A stretch of DNA of 64,000 nucleotides from Malassezia japonica (lineage: Eukaryota; Basidiomycota; Malasseziomycetes; Malasseziales; Malasseziaceae), in the NCBI RefSeq assembly GCF_029542785.1, contig NC_083370.1, positions 1,488,001-1,552,000 on the forward strand. The letters run 5' to 3'. Each line of letters begins with the position of its first letter. Within the stretch, counting starts at the first letter, position 1. A program made the translations under genes and the position numbers. Under the pieces are notes generated by a model. That model saw only the letters and a list, made by a program, of their open reading frames with translations. It did not search any database and was not told the origin of the DNA. Of this stretch, positions 47,801-59,055 are shown in pieces.

Positions 47801-50468
47801 GCACGCGCTGATCAGGAGCGCGTCGACGTACGCGGCGAGCGGCTGGAGGCCCGGCTCGCCCGACGCCATGCACGGGTCCTCGACGAGCGCCGTGATGATG
47901 CGCACGCACCGCCGCCCGATCTCGAGCTGCTCGCGCGGCGCGGCGTACGTCCAGTGCTGGTACTCGGGCCAGATCGCGTCGGCGATCCACTGCACGGTGC
48001 GCACGAGCACCTGGCTCTTGATCGCGAGGAGCTCGGTGGCGTCGGCGTACACGGCCGTCTGCAGCTCGTGCACGAGGCCCCCGACGAGGTCCAGGAGCGC
48101 AATCGTGCCCGGGAAGCGGCCGCGCTGCACCTCGTCGGCGAGCAGCACGGAAAATGTCTCGCGGTCCGCGCTGCGCAGCGACGCGTACGACGCAAGGAGG
48201 GGAATCGTGCCGGGCGAGCCGATGAGCACGTTGGACGAGCGCACGCGCTGCCACACCTCGTTGGGCTGCAGGGGAAGCAGGACCTGCAGCAGGCGGTACG
48301 CCGCACAGATCATCGCCGACGGGAGCGGGCGCAGCGGCAGCGCGATGCGCAGCATGTCGAGCGCGATGGCCACGAGGCCGCCGCCGCCGTCGAGGTGCTC
48401 GAGCAGCGCCGCGGCAAGGCCTTCGTCCGCGCCGAGCACCGCCGCAAACGCGTCTGCAATCTCGGCAACCACCTCCCAGTCGCCCGGCACGCAGTCAGGC
48501 GAGAGAAAGTCGACGCGCGGCGCCGGCGCGCTGTGCCACAGGTCCTCGTCCGAGACGCGGGGCGGCGTCGGCGACACGTACAGCGCGAGGACGTCGCGCA
48601 AAATGCGCCACGCACTCGCGGGCTCGGCCAGCTGCCACAGGACGACCTGCGGCGTGCTGCCGAGCGGCGAGATGAGCGTGCCTTTGGTGCCGACCGGGAG
48701 CTCGATGCTCGTCGCCGGCACGGCCATGGCGCGGCGCACGCGGTACTGCACCGTACCTGCGCCCGGTGCGTCCACGAGCTCGTACGGCGCGAGGCCCGCC
48801 GGGCCGCCGGGGAGGATCAGCGCGAGGGTCGGGAGCTGCGCGAGGTAGTCGAGCGCCGCGGCGCTTGCCTCGGCCGCAGCGCTGCCTGGCTGGGGCGTGT
48901 GGAACACGTCGAGTGCCGCGTTGCCGCTGAGCGCATGTGCGAGGCGCACGAGCGGGCGCAGGCTCGCGGGGAAGCGCCGCCGCGCGGTCGTGAGCACGCT
49001 CGCACGCGTCGGATGCGGCATGTCGGCCGTCCAGAACTGGAAGCAGAGCGACGCGACGCCCTCGGCCGCGTCCTGCGCGAGCCCGTCGCGCGATGCGCCA
49101 AACGTCGCCGCGTACAGGCCGACGAGTGCGTCGAGATCTGGGATGTACTCTGGCTGCACGATCTCGGTGAGCGAGAGGAGCAGGCCTTTGAACACGGCGC
49201 GGTACGCGAGCGCAGAGAGGTTCGACGCGCCGAGCACCGCGCTCTCGGCGCCGCCGAGGAGCGGCGACGCAAGCAGCGCGTTCAGCACGCCAAAGAGGTC
49301 CATCGACGGGTCCATCGCACCGTGGGCCATGCGGCGCCATATGGGCGGCCCGTTGTCGTGGACCGCCGTGGCGTTTTGGAGGCGCGGGTTTTCGGCGGTC
49401 TCGAGGTACTCTTCGAGGCGGCGCAGGAGGAGTGCCCAGCCGAGGAGCAGCGGCGAGTAGCACACGAGTGCGCCTGCGCCGTCGAGGATCTCGAGCACGC
49501 CCTCGAGGCCGTCGGGGTCCGCGAGGAGCGGCGCGAGGGCCGCGTCCGACTCGCCGCCGAGCGGGTCGAGCGCCGCCTCGAGGCTCAGGCACTCGACCGC
49601 GAGAAAGAGGAGGAGGTGCGCGACGCAGTCGACGAGCACCGACGACGGCCCGTCGAGAAAGCCGCTGTTGGCCTGGTTCTGTCCAAAGTGTGTGCGCTTC
49701 GCCGCGCTGAGCGTCGCATTCATAAAGGCGCACGTCGGCTGCAGGCGCCCGTAGTACATGAGGAACACGACCTCGAGGAGCGCGAGCTGCTTGCAGAGCC
49801 CCTGCTTGGCCCACAAGAGCGAGTAGCGTGCATCGTTGCGGACGTGCACCGGGAGTGCGCGCTGTGCCTCGTCCTCGAACCACGCGAGGACCTGCGTGGC
49901 AAACGCCGCGTCGCAGAACTTGTCGAGCACGGCTACGGCCATGGCGTACAGCTCGTTCTGCGCGTCCTCCGAGATGCGGAGCAGCGCCGCGATGCAGCGC
50001 ACGACCGCGAGCTGCTCCTCAAAGTAAAAGACGGTGAATGCATCGAGAAACTCGGTGAATGCGTCGCTGCTTTTCGGCGCCAGCGCGTCGAGCAGGCGGT
50101 GCTCACTCTCGAGAAAGGTGCGCAGGAGCGCGAGTGCCTCGAGCTCGTCGACGTCGAATCGCTCGCTGATCGCGACACACAGCTCGCGGTGCACGTCGCT
50201 GATTGACACACGCACGCCGCGCACCTCGGCGCTCTCCTTGTCGAGCGCTGCGCGCGACGCTGCCGAGCGCGGGGGCAGCGGCGCGCCGCACGCCTGGAGG
50301 CGGCCGAGGCGCGCGTCGAGCAGCTGCCCGAGCTCCTCCGGCGCGCGCGTCTGGCGCGCACGCTCGAGGTGCTCATATAGGTCGTGGAACGATCTGTGTG
50401 AGCCGCAACACCTACAGAAACGCGGGAGCATCCCCCGGCGCAGGCACCGCGCCTGACCGCTGCTCCAT
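44849..50468 (-). CDS. NUP192: Inner-ring nucleoporin Nup192 (Nup205)
   Basis: Two exons (intron 50394-50415, 22 nt, GTAGGT donor) give 1865 residues starting MEQRSGAVPAPGDAPAFL followed by SFHDLYEHLERA. It is a huge, almost purely alpha-helical solenoid with the Nup192/205 N-terminal motifs (LLWAKQGLCKQLALLEVVFL, then YYGRLQPTC and NANSGFL-like QANSGFLDG). Nup192 bridges Nup93/Nic96 and the channel nucleoporins in the inner ring. An in-frame ATG at 50431 lies partly in the intron and is rejected. It stands in a same-strand run of three genes (arrestin, NUP192, COG6) with gaps of 38 and 36 bp. Confidence 0.88.
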
Positions 50469-50506
50469 CCCTGGAGGAAGCACGATGATGAATTCTATCG
50501 GCCGAA

Positions 50507-52200
50507 CTACCGCGGGGGACGCCCGGCGGGCGCCGTGGCAAAGTAAAAGGAGGGAGGGTCGCTGGCTTCTGCCGGGGTCGCGGGGTAGCTCTCGGAGAGC
50601 GCGCGTGTGTAGACAAAGTCGGTAGCTGGGGGGAGAGGCGTGTGGACGACGTCCATCGGCGGAAGGAGCGCGTGCACCGGCGGCTGGCTCTGGGCCGACT
50701 CGTAGCTCGGCAGCGACACCCACTCGAGCGAGGTATGCGAGTGCGTGAGTGTGATCGGCACGCCAATCACGATATCGACGACGCGGCGGCGACTCTCGCT
50801 CTCGGAGGGTGCCATCGGCACGGACCCCGGCGCGGTGGGCGTGGGCGCGTCGCCGCGCTCCACGCGGATCGTGATCTTGAGCAGGTGCGACACGGTAATG
50901 TTGGACTTGGGGTGCTGGCACGAGATGTTGACCTTCTTTTGCTGTGCCATGCTCACGCACAGGTCCATCGCGAGCTCCCACGGGCCGTTGGGGTCGAGCG
51001 GCGCGACGCGGATCGCGTCGGCCTGCGCCACGTTCTGCGCCGCGGCCGCGTCAATGTATGGCAGCAGCGGCGAGGCCGCGAGGGGGTCCGCGTCGTCTGA
51101 TAGGATAGGAAGGAGTGGCTTGCCCGCGTCGCCCGCGAGGCGCAGCATCGTCCACTTGCGGGGGACTTCGCGCCGCATCGTCCGCCGCTCGTTCGCATAG
51201 TAGTCGGTTTGCTCCTCGAGCGCGACCGTGATGCGGTGGACCCTGATTTTGCCGATCGGCACCATCTTGAGCGACACGGGGATATGTGTGCCGATCGGAA
51301 AGCTGCGGCCACTGATGGCCAGCATGTAGGACAGCATGTCTTCACACGTCCGCGACACGACAATCGAGTCCGCGGCACACGACGAGTCCGCATCGGGCAT
51401 CTGCACGAGCGTCACCTCTTGCTGGGTCGTGAGGTTCGCAGCGAGGGGGCCGCTGCGGTACACGGTCGCCTTGAGCATGTACTCGAGATGCCCAAAGTCG
51501 GCGTGCAGCGTCGCGGGCAGGTCGACCGGCAGCGACATGCTAAACGGGTACTCGTACAGCCCTTTGCGCAGCTCGAACCACTCGGCCGCGGCCGGCGCGC
51601 CACCGGGCGGCGGCGGCGGCGGCGGCGGCGGCGCGTCCGCGCCGGGCAGCGGAGGGAGGCGCAGGCCATCCAACAGCCCTTTGAGCGGCTGCTTGCGCCG
51701 CGGGCCGGACTGCGCGAGCGCCGCGTGAACGTCGTGGCTGCGCTCGCGCCCGATATCGTCGAGGCGCGTAAGCACTGCGCCTTTTCCGGGCACACTCGGC
51801 GGCAGCGGCGCGGGCGGGGGGCGCGTCGTCTCTGGAACGCGCCCCAGCGCAATCGGCATGCCGGTATTCGATCGGAAGATGGACGTCTTGAGGCGCAGAA
51901 TCGGCACCTGCTCGGCCATCTCGATGCGGTTCTGCCCGATACCTTCGGGCCAGTCGGTGCGCCCCACGCCGGTAAGCGAGAGCATTATATCCTTGACGCG
52001 CGTCGCCTTGGGCAGCGACAGGACGACTTTGCCTCGCAGCTGCGGCGGTGGCGCATCCGTGTCCTCGGTGATGGGCGGGCCGCCCTCTGCGTGAGCCACT
52101 ACACATACCTTGAGGCGGCGTCCCGGTCAGGAACACGACGGGCTCCGATACTGCGTTAGTTCGTCAACATACACTCGATTTGCAGCGTCGGTCCTACCAT
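50507..52200 (-). CDS. Second alpha-arrestin (Rog3/Rod1-like)
   Basis: Three exons (introns 52151-52172 and 52088-52109, both 22 nt, GTATGT donors) give 549 residues beginning MVGPTLQIELSEPVVFLTG. The arrestin N domain includes LRGKVVLSLPKATRVKDIML and FELRKGLYEYPFSMSLPVDL; the C domain includes GRSFPIGTHIPVSLKMVPIG. After it comes SLPSYESAQ, the LPSY form of a PY motif used by fungal arrestins to recruit Rsp5-type ligases. A nine-proline run is encoded by a CGG repeat. Likely a transporter-endocytosis adaptor. Confidence 0.87.
51608..51631. repeat. CGG trinucleotide repeat
   Basis: Eight perfect CGG units inside the second arrestin gene, encoding polyproline on the minus strand. Confidence 0.9.
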
Positions 52201-52277
52201 AGCCCAAAACGCGCAGCAGCCATCCCCGGCGCGAAACAATAGCGCGCCCACCCCCACTTTATTTTTGGTTGACTAAG

Positions 52278-52283
52278 CACGTG
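52278..52283. promoter_or_regulatory. CACGTG box upstream of TUM1
   Basis: CACGTG 16 bp before the TUM1 ATG in the 99-bp divergent promoter shared with the second arrestin gene. Confidence 0.45.
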
Positions 52284-52299
52284 CCACTACGCCTCCACC

Positions 52300-53392
52300 A
52301 TGTCGCTGGCCAAAGGCGCTGCTCTGCCGCCGCTGCTCCTCTCGCCGAAGCAGCTCTCGGGTCTGCTCGGCGCCGCGCGCCCGATCCGTCTCTTGGATGC
52401 GACCTGGTTCCTGCAGATGCCGGGCCAGCCCGTGCGCAACGCGCACGCCGAGTTCCTCACCGGACCCCGCATTCCCGGCGCGCTCTTTTGGGACGTCGAC
52501 AAGGTCGCGACGGTCGGCGCGGCAGTGCACAACATGCCGCACATGATGCCTACCGGCCCTGTGTTTGCCGAGGCCGCACGTACGTAGCACCGCTCACGCA
52601 GGCGCACTCGGAATCGCCAGGGATACGCACGTCGTCGTCTATGTACGTTGCATGACTCACACAGGACACGCATGGGTACGTCGTGCGTCTGACGCAGCAT
52701 CTTTTCGTCGCCGCGCACTGCGTTCACGTTCTCGGTACGTGGCCTGGCTCACGCAGGCGTTCGGACATGAAGCCGTCTCGGTGCTCGACGGCGGCCTCCC
52801 GGCATGGGCCGACGCGGGCTTTCCGCTCGACACACAGGCACTGACCAGCGACCCGGCCGTGCAGGCGTCCGAGTACGCCACGCCGACGCTCCGCGAGGGA
52901 TGGGTGCGCTCGTTCGAGGAGATACTCGCCAATACGAGCATGGGTCCCCGCGCACAGACCGTGCTCGACGCACGTCCCAAGGCGCGCTTTGACGGCCACG
53001 GGCCGGAGCCGCGCCCGGGCCTCGCGTCGGGGCACATTCCGGGTGCGCGCTCGCTGCCGTTCTCGAGCGTGCTCGACACGCACACGACGACCGACAAGCA
53101 GATCCCCGAGAGGACGTTTACGACGCTCAAGCCGCAGCACGAGCTGTGGAAGCTCGTCAACGCGGCCGTCGGCGGCGAGGACGGCATCGAGAAGCTGCGC
53201 CACGACAGCAGCGCGCGTGGCTCGCTCGGCGTGTCGCTGTCGTGCGGCAGCGGCATGACTGCGAGCGTGCTGTGGCTCGTGCTGCAGCAGCTCGGTGTCG
53301 ACGCTGCTGTGTATGACGAGAGCTGGCTGGGCTGGGGCCGCCGTGGCGCGCAGGGCGAGGCGCCTGTCGAGGTGTCGCCCAAGGACGAGTAA
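52300..53392 (+). CDS. TUM1: 3-mercaptopyruvate/thiosulfate sulfurtransferase
   Basis: Five exons (introns 52580-52601, 52643-52664, 52676-52697, 52735-52756, all exactly 22 nt) give 334 residues with two rhodanese domains. The N-terminal inactive domain has IRLLDATWFLQMP and RIPGALFWDVDKVA; the C-terminal domain has VLDARPKARFDGHGPEPRPG and the catalytic loop LSCGSGMTASV with Cys286, of the mercaptopyruvate type. Tum1 passes sulfur to Uba4/Urm1 for tRNA thiolation and is a likely source of H2S. Exon 3 is only 11 nt. Start at 52300 fits family length. Confidence 0.95.
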
Positions 53393-53557
53393 AAAAAAAG
53401 CGGGTATAGGTAGATCTCGTTTGGAGTGCTGTGCTCTGGGTCGAGTGGCGGGAACGGCTTCTTCAGCGTCCTCTGCCCATGGGCACGATTCGCGCACACG
53501 CAAGCGCGGCTCCATTCGCATACAGATAGCGCCTCGAAAAGCCCGGCTCGGTCCTAC

Positions 53558-54211
53558 TTATGCTACGAGTGCATAGTCGTACGTGACGCCCTCTGCGGTT
53601 AGTCACACCACGTACTTAGTGTGCCACCCGCGAGCGCGCGGCGCACATTGTTGGCAAACGCCGCGCGGTCGCGGCGCAGATCCTCGGCGGCCTCCTTGTT
53701 CAGCGGGTCGTCGGGATTAGGGTCGAGAAACAGGAACTGCAGGCCGACGAGCACCGAGTTGAGGTTCAGGATCGGGTTCCACTCCTCGCGCAGAATGTTT
53801 AAGCACACGTTCCCCTCCAGGTCGAGGTTCGGGTGGTAGAGCTGCGTGAGCAAGTGCAGCGTACCTTTTGCACGCACTTCACCTTGGGCGGGTCGTGGGG
53901 ATAGTTGTTGTTGATCGCAATCGTAAACCTGAATGCACCCCCTTTGTACATGCCTGCGTCAGACTCGCTACCTACCCTCGTCCGGCGTGATGGTCAGCGT
54001 AAAGTTCATCGTATCGGAAGGGTTCGGAAACTGGGTCTGCATCGTGCTCGGCAGCTCGAGCTCCGTGAGGTCTGCGTCAGCCGCGCCACGCACCCTTCTG
54101 CACACGCAGCTGCGCAGGCGAGGTCTTTGGCCGCTGCTTCTTCGCCTCGTCCGCCTCTTTCTTCTGGCTCCAGAGCTGGGTGAGTGCGCACGCGCCACGT
54201 ACGTTGATCAT
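53558..54211 (-). CDS. UBC12: NEDD8-conjugating enzyme Ubc12
   Basis: Six exons (introns 54176-54202 27 nt, 54072-54093 22 nt, 53954-53975 22 nt, 53842-53864 23 nt, 53593-53615 23 nt) give 178 residues. The protein reads [26 protein letters not shown]-like [27 protein letters not shown], and [18 protein letters not shown] with active Cys105. The N-terminal extension, which docks on the NEDD8 E1, is present, and the C-terminus ([15 protein letters not shown]) diverges. It loads Rub1/NEDD8 onto cullins. Exon 1 codes for only three residues (MIN). Divergent from MAP2 with 40 bp between start codons. Confidence 0.94.
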
Positions 54212-54251
54212 GCTGGTCGCTGACTAAACAGTGGCGTCTTTGCTTGTGACC

Positions 54252-55607
54252 ATGACGGACGCTGCGGCGGTGAACGGCAGCGGCGCTGCCGACGAGCTGG
54301 CTACGAAGCTGGACGCGACCAAGCTCCCCGAGGCCTCCGAGGCCCCGCCCACCGGTGACCATGCCGAGGGCGATGAGGACGACGAGGACGACGAGGACGA
54401 GACCCCCGGCGCGGGCGATGCGGAGAAGAAAAAGAAGAAGAAAAAGAAGAACAACAAGAAGAAGAAGAAGAGCGGTAAGCCTGCGCTCGTGCAGACCGAG
54501 CCGCCGACGATCCCAGTCAGCAAAATGTTCCCCAGCGGCGTGTACCCCGTCGGCGAGATCCAGGAGTACGACACGTCCAAGTTTGACGAGTCGCGCAAGC
54601 GCGTCACTGGCGAGGAGCTGCGTGAGCGCGAGCGTATCCAGCAGCAGGCGGAAGGCTACGACTACCAGCTTGTGCGCCGCGCCGCCGAGGTGCATCGCCA
54701 GGTGCGCCAGTACGCCCAGCGCACGATCCGCCCCGGCATGAGCACGACCGAGATTGTGAATTTGGTCGAGGACGGCACCCGTGCGCTTGTCGAGGCAAAC
54801 GGCTTCGAGAGCGGCATCGGTTTCCCGACCGGTGTGAGCCTGAACGAGGTGGCTGCGCACTACACGCCGAACGCAGGCGACAAGCGCATCCTCCAGTCGT
54901 CCGATGTGCTCAAGGTCGACTTTGGTGTGCACGTCAAGGGCCGCATTGTCGACAGTGCCTTTACGCTGAACTTTGAGCCGACCTGGGACCCCCTGCTTGC
55001 GGCGGTCAAGGAGGCGACGAACGCGGGTGTCGCTGCGGCCGGCATCGACGTGCGCCTCGGCGACGTCGGCGCGGCCGTCCAGGAGGTGATGGAGTCGCAC
55101 GAGTTTGAGGCCGAGGGCAAGACGCACCAGGTCAAGTGTGTGCGCAACCTGAACGGCCACAACATCGAGCCCTTCCGCATCCACGGCGGCAAGTCGGTGC
55201 CGATCGTCGCGATGCCGAACCTCGACGTGAAGATGGAGGAGGGCGAGTACTTTGCCATCGAGACGTTCGGCAGCACAGGCCGCGGTCTCGTGATGGACTC
55301 GGGCGACTGCTCGCACTACGCCCGCAAGGCGAACCCCCCGAGCGTGCCGCTGCGCGTGAGCAGCGCGCGCCAGCTCCTCTACACGATCAACAAGAACTTT
55401 GGCTCGCTGCCCTTCTGCCGCCGCTACCTCGACCGCCTCGGCGAGCAAAACTACCTGCTCGGCCTGAAGCACCTCGTCTCGCAGGGCATCGTGCAGGACT
55501 ACCCCCCGCTCGCAGACATCCCGGGCTCGATGACCGCCCAGTACGAGCACACGATTCTCTTGCGCCCTACCTGCAAGGAGGTGGTGTCGCGTGGCGACGA
55601 CTACTAG
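54252..55607 (+). CDS. MAP2: Methionine aminopeptidase 2
   Basis: The 451-residue metalloprotease removes initiator methionine. An N-terminal acidic stretch and a polylysine block (about residues 58-75) for ribosome association precede the pita-bread domain. Metal and active-site residues are visible in [17 protein letters not shown] (Asp pair), [18 protein letters not shown] (His), [12 protein letters not shown] (Glu) and [11 protein letters not shown] at the end. Insertion of the type 2 helical subdomain is present. The upstream in-frame codon at 54231 is GTG and not used. No intron. Stop lies 10 bp from the PIG-X stop. Confidence 0.97.
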   Translation: MTDAAAVNGSGAADELATKLDATKLPEASEAPPTGDHAEGDEDDEDDEDETPGAGDAEKKKKKKKKNNKKKKKSGKPALVQTEPPTIPVSKMFPSGVYPVGEIQEYDTSKFDESRKRVTGEELRERERIQQQAEGYDYQLVRRAAEVHRQVRQYAQRTIRPGMSTTEIVNLVEDGTRALVEANGFESGIGFPTGVSLNEVAAHYTPNAGDKRILQSSDVLKVDFGVHVKGRIVDSAFTLNFEPTWDPLLAAVKEATNAGVAAAGIDVRLGDVGAAVQEVMESHEFEAEGKTHQVKCVRNLNGHNIEPFRIHGGKSVPIVAMPNLDVKMEEGEYFAIETFGSTGRGLVMDSGDCSHYARKANPPSVPLRVSSARQLLYTINKNFGSLPFCRRYLDRLGEQNYLLGLKHLVSQGIVQDYPPLADIPGSMTAQYEHTILLRPTCKEVVSRGDDY

Positions 55608-55617
55608 AGCAGATAGA

Positions 55618-56583
55618 CTATACGGACGCCGCATGGCGCACACTCTTCACCACTGCGCGCGTCGCAAAGAGCACGGCAAGCAGCGTCATGAGCAGCACCG
55701 CAGGGTATAGCGCCGCATTTCCGATCGGAACCTCGGCGCTCGTCGGCTCGTCGGTGTACGATGCAGCGATCGGCGTGTACAGCGGCGAGGTCTGCGTCGC
55801 GAGCGCACCGTTGAGCTCGGCGAGCAGGTGGGCGTGCTCGCCATGGAGCAGCTGCGCGGGGGCTGCACACGTCAGTAAGGTTTACGTACCCGTCTCCTCC
55901 CAGATCATCGGGTCCGGCGGCTCGCTGCACGACGCAAACACGACCGGGCCCGCATTATTCGCGAGCAGCGGCACATGCTCGTACTGTGTATGCGTCCAGC
56001 GCGCAAGGTAGGAGTCAGTAAACTGCTGCCAGCGGTGCTGTGCGTGGGCCAATGCGTGCGTCGCACGGCCCCAAGCGCTGCCGTCGTGCGCCGCCGGGGG
56101 GTCGGCAGGCAGCACGTCGGCGTCGCGTGCCTGCGCCGCGTGGTAGCGCACATGTAGCGGCACGTTTAGGTGCACATCCAGCTCCGCGGTGTTCGTAGCG
56201 GGGTCGAGCTCGAGGAGTAGCGCCGTGTGCTCGCACGCTTTGCCGTGGCACGACTCGAGGCGCGCCGCGGGGGGCGCGAGATCGGGGTCCTGGAAGTCGT
56301 TGCGCTCCCACCACGTACGCCGTACCTCGTCCTCGTATGCGCCTTCACCCGCCCAGCCCACCGCCTTTTCCAGCTCGAGGTGGCCGAGGAACTGGGCGTC
56401 GCTCACCGCTTCCGAGCGCTCGATGCGCGCAGTGAAGGGATCATAGAGCAGTGCGGGCGGTAGCGGGATCAGTGTAAAGACGGTGCACTTAGTCTGGCGA
56501 GCAATCTCCGCTGGAATGTCGACGCTGAGCTGCGGCGCGTACGAGCGCCGCTGCAGGAACCCAAACCGCGCACGATGGTCCAT
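55618..56583 (-). CDS. PIG-X/Pbn1-like GPI mannosyltransferase I subunit
   Basis: Two exons (intron 55863-55889, 27 nt) give 312 residues. The family-typical luminal beta-rich region (QLSVDIPAEIARQTKCTVF, then LPPALLYDPFTARIERSE) and the repeated LDVHLNVPLHVRYH motif, followed by one C-terminal membrane helix (ALYPAVLLMTLLAVLFATRA), match PIG-X, the stabilising partner of the PIG-M/Gpi14 mannosyltransferase in the ER. No signal peptide is seen at the start (MDHRARFGFLQRR), so an upstream exon or poor conservation is possible. The longer frame starts with GTG and is rejected. Confidence 0.82.
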
Positions 56584-56593
56584 GGTGGGGAAA

Positions 56594-56613
56594 CGCACGT
56601 GGCGCCACGTGCG
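56594..56613. promoter_or_regulatory. 20-bp perfect palindrome with two CACGTG boxes
   Basis: CGCACGTGGCGCCACGTGCG is its own reverse complement and holds CACGTG at 56596-56601 and 56606-56611. It occupies almost half of the 47 bp between the PIG-X and PFK2/FBPase2 start codons. Confidence 0.65.
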
Positions 56614-56630
56614 ACGCTCAAGCCACGACC

Positions 56631-58700
56631 ATGCCGCAAACGCCGCCGATGGAGCCGGTCGCGGAGCCGGTGCGCGTATCGCGCTACACCGGCGCGAGCA
56701 GCAATCCGAAGCACCCGTCCAAGATGTCGGAGCCGCCGCTCATGCCGAGCGCAGCCACGGACGAGTTTGAGGACGACGCCGCGGACGAGACGTCGGCGTC
56801 GGCCTCCCTCACGCCTCGCCCGGACACTTCGGAAGAGCTCTCACGCCCTGCACCGCCCCCCGATCCACTGGAGCGCCTCAAGTTCGAGGAGCAGGTCGCC
56901 TCGACGCCGCTTGGGTCCAACACGTCCGACGGCCTGCTCGCGCTGCTGCGCGATCACCCCGAGCTCGTCTCGGACGAGCTGGCAAAAGAGGCCGAAAAGA
57001 TACTCCCGAGCGAGGTCGCGCTGCCTGGGACGCAGCCGCTCAACTCGTACACCACGACGCCGCACGAGGCGAACAATGTCACGAGCACCCTCTTTCCGGG
57101 CGAGAGCGAAACCGCGTCGCCCACCGAAGCGATGCACGGCGGCCCGTCGTACGCGCTGCCCGAGGCGGCGCAGCCCATGTTTCGCTCGCTGAGTGGCTCG
57201 GGCTCGTTGCAGCCGATGCATGTTGTCGGCTCGTCGCGCAACTCGATCGCGACCCCGAACCTCGGCCAGACCGTCGGCAAGCCCGACAATGGCGAGGAAG
57301 AAAAGATTGTCGTTGCGATGGTCGGCCTGCCTGCGCGCGGCAAGAGCTACCTAAGCAATAAGCTGATGCGTTTTTTGCGGTGGCGTGAGTACAATGTCAA
57401 GGTCTTTAACGTCGGCCAGCTGCGCCGCGCCACGGCGCGCAAGCGCCAAGAGACCAGCGGCGTGAAGGAAGAGCAGACGGCCGCCTTCTTTGACTCGCAC
57501 AATACGATTGGAAAAAAGATGCGCGACGAGCTCGCGCACGAGTGCCTCGAACAGCTTATTGGATGGCTCAAGACGGGCGGCGGCGACGTCGGTATTCACG
57601 ATGCGACCAACACGACCAAGGCACGGCGCCGCGAGATTGCTGATCGCGTCGCGAAAGAGCCGGGCATGCGCCTCGTGTTTCTCGAGTCGATCTGCACGGA
57701 TCCCAAGGTGATTGCGGATAACATTGCAGTCAAGGTGTCGAGTGGTGACCCAGACTACAACCGCATCAGCCCGGAAAAGGCCAAGGAGGACTTTTTGCGC
57801 AGGATCAAGCACTACGAGGACGTGTACCAACCCGTGGACCAGGACGGCACCGAAAAGATGTACACCTACTGCAAGATTGTAGACGTCGGCCGCTCCGCGA
57901 CGATGAACCTGGTCAGCGGCTACCTCGAGTCGCAGATCGCGTTCTATCTCCTGAACCTACATGTCACGCCGCGCAACATTTTCTTCTCGCGCCACGGCGA
58001 GTCGCAGTTCAACGTCGAGGGCAAGATCGGCGGCGACTCGGACCTGTCCGAGAACGGGTGGAAGTACGCCAAGGCGCTTCCAAAGCTTATTCACGACAAT
58101 ATCGGCGACGCGCCTCTGACCGTGTGGCACAGCTCGCTGCGGCGTACGGGCCAGACGGCGAGCGAGCTCAACTATCCCAAGCTCGTCTGGAACTCGCTCG
58201 ACGAGCTCGATGCGGGCGTCTGCGACGGCATGACGTACGAAGAGATTGAAAAGTATTATCCAGAGGACTACGCCAACCGCGACGAGGACAAGTTCAACTA
58301 CCGCTACCGCGGTGGCGAGAGTTACCGTGACGTGCTCGTACGCTTGGAGCCCGTTATTATGGAGCTCGAGCGCCAGACAAACATTCTGATTATCGGCCAT
58401 CAGGCTATCATCCGCGCACTGTACGCATACTTCCAGGGCTACGACCAAAGCGAGCTGCCGTATATCAAGATCCCGTTGCACACCGTGATCCAGCTCGCGC
58501 CCAAGGCATACGGATGCGACGAAAAGCGGTACCAGCTTCCGATCGAGGCCGTGGATACACATCGCGAACGGCCGCAGCACTCGTTGGCATCGAGTGTCTC
58601 GACACTGAACCTTAACGACGAAGAGGAGGAGCGGATGCGTGCGTCTACGAGCAAGCCACCTAGCCAGTCACGGCCCGAGCCAGAGATCCATAAAGTATAG
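56631..58700 (+). CDS. 6-phosphofructo-2-kinase / fructose-2,6-bisphosphatase
   Basis: The 689-residue bifunctional enzyme sets fructose-2,6-bisphosphate, the activator of glycolysis. After a disordered N-terminus of about 220 residues, the kinase P-loop AMVGLPARGKSYLSNKLMR (about residue 230) and YNVKVFNVGQLRR are followed by the phosphatase RHGESQFNVEGKIGGDSDLS (catalytic His about 454), HSSLRRTGQTA and IGHQAIIRALYAYF. Both sites look intact, so either or both activities are possible. The tail carries a basic/serine segment that may be phosphorylated. No intron. Confidence 0.95.
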   Translation: MPQTPPMEPVAEPVRVSRYTGASSNPKHPSKMSEPPLMPSAATDEFEDDAADETSASASLTPRPDTSEELSRPAPPPDPLERLKFEEQVASTPLGSNTSDGLLALLRDHPELVSDELAKEAEKILPSEVALPGTQPLNSYTTTPHEANNVTSTLFPGESETASPTEAMHGGPSYALPEAAQPMFRSLSGSGSLQPMHVVGSSRNSIATPNLGQTVGKPDNGEEEKIVVAMVGLPARGKSYLSNKLMRFLRWREYNVKVFNVGQLRRATARKRQETSGVKEEQTAAFFDSHNTIGKKMRDELAHECLEQLIGWLKTGGGDVGIHDATNTTKARRREIADRVAKEPGMRLVFLESICTDPKVIADNIAVKVSSGDPDYNRISPEKAKEDFLRRIKHYEDVYQPVDQDGTEKMYTYCKIVDVGRSATMNLVSGYLESQIAFYLLNLHVTPRNIFFSRHGESQFNVEGKIGGDSDLSENGWKYAKALPKLIHDNIGDAPLTVWHSSLRRTGQTASELNYPKLVWNSLDELDAGVCDGMTYEEIEKYYPEDYANRDEDKFNYRYRGGESYRDVLVRLEPVIMELERQTNILIIGHQAIIRALYAYFQGYDQSELPYIKIPLHTVIQLAPKAYGCDEKRYQLPIEAVDTHRERPQHSLASSVSTLNLNDEEEERMRASTSKPPSQSRPEPEIHKV

Positions 58701-59055
58701 AAATGGGCCAAATAAAAGGTGTGGAGTAAATTCAAAATCGGACGGCCGTCGGACAACGGTGGTCGAATGGCCCATGACAGGACAATAAATAGGCTGCGGT
58801 ACGAAAGAGATCGTTGGGAGTCATAGTATGGGTACAGCAAAGAGATCAGAAGGTAGGGTGCTGTTGTACAGGAACGGCAAGCGTCGATTATTTTTTATTT
58901 TTTATTTTTTGGACTTGCACAATCATGCTGTCCCATTTGCTGCAGCACGCACTCGTTCTATTTCAAGTATACCCCACGCCGCAACCGCGACAAGCCTTTC
59001 GCACTCTCACACACCACGCAATACACACCACGCAAAACCGCCCTCTATGCACCCT
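58701..59055. other. Convergent AT-rich intergenic region
   Basis: The 355 bp between the PFK2/FBPase2 and TCD1 stop codons contain repeated T-runs near 58889-58913, much more AT-rich than the rest of the window. No coding frame or RNA gene is supported. It probably holds both 3' ends. Confidence 0.45.

Noticed and set aside
45926..50206. 1426-codon open frame on the plus strand opposite NUP192
   Set aside because: It is the antisense of a conserved helical nucleoporin in very GC-rich DNA, where stop codons are rare in the complementary frame. Its translation is Arg/Val/Glu-rich with no family resemblance.
54231..54251. Upstream start for MAP2
   Set aside because: The codon is GTG; the first ATG in frame is at 54252.
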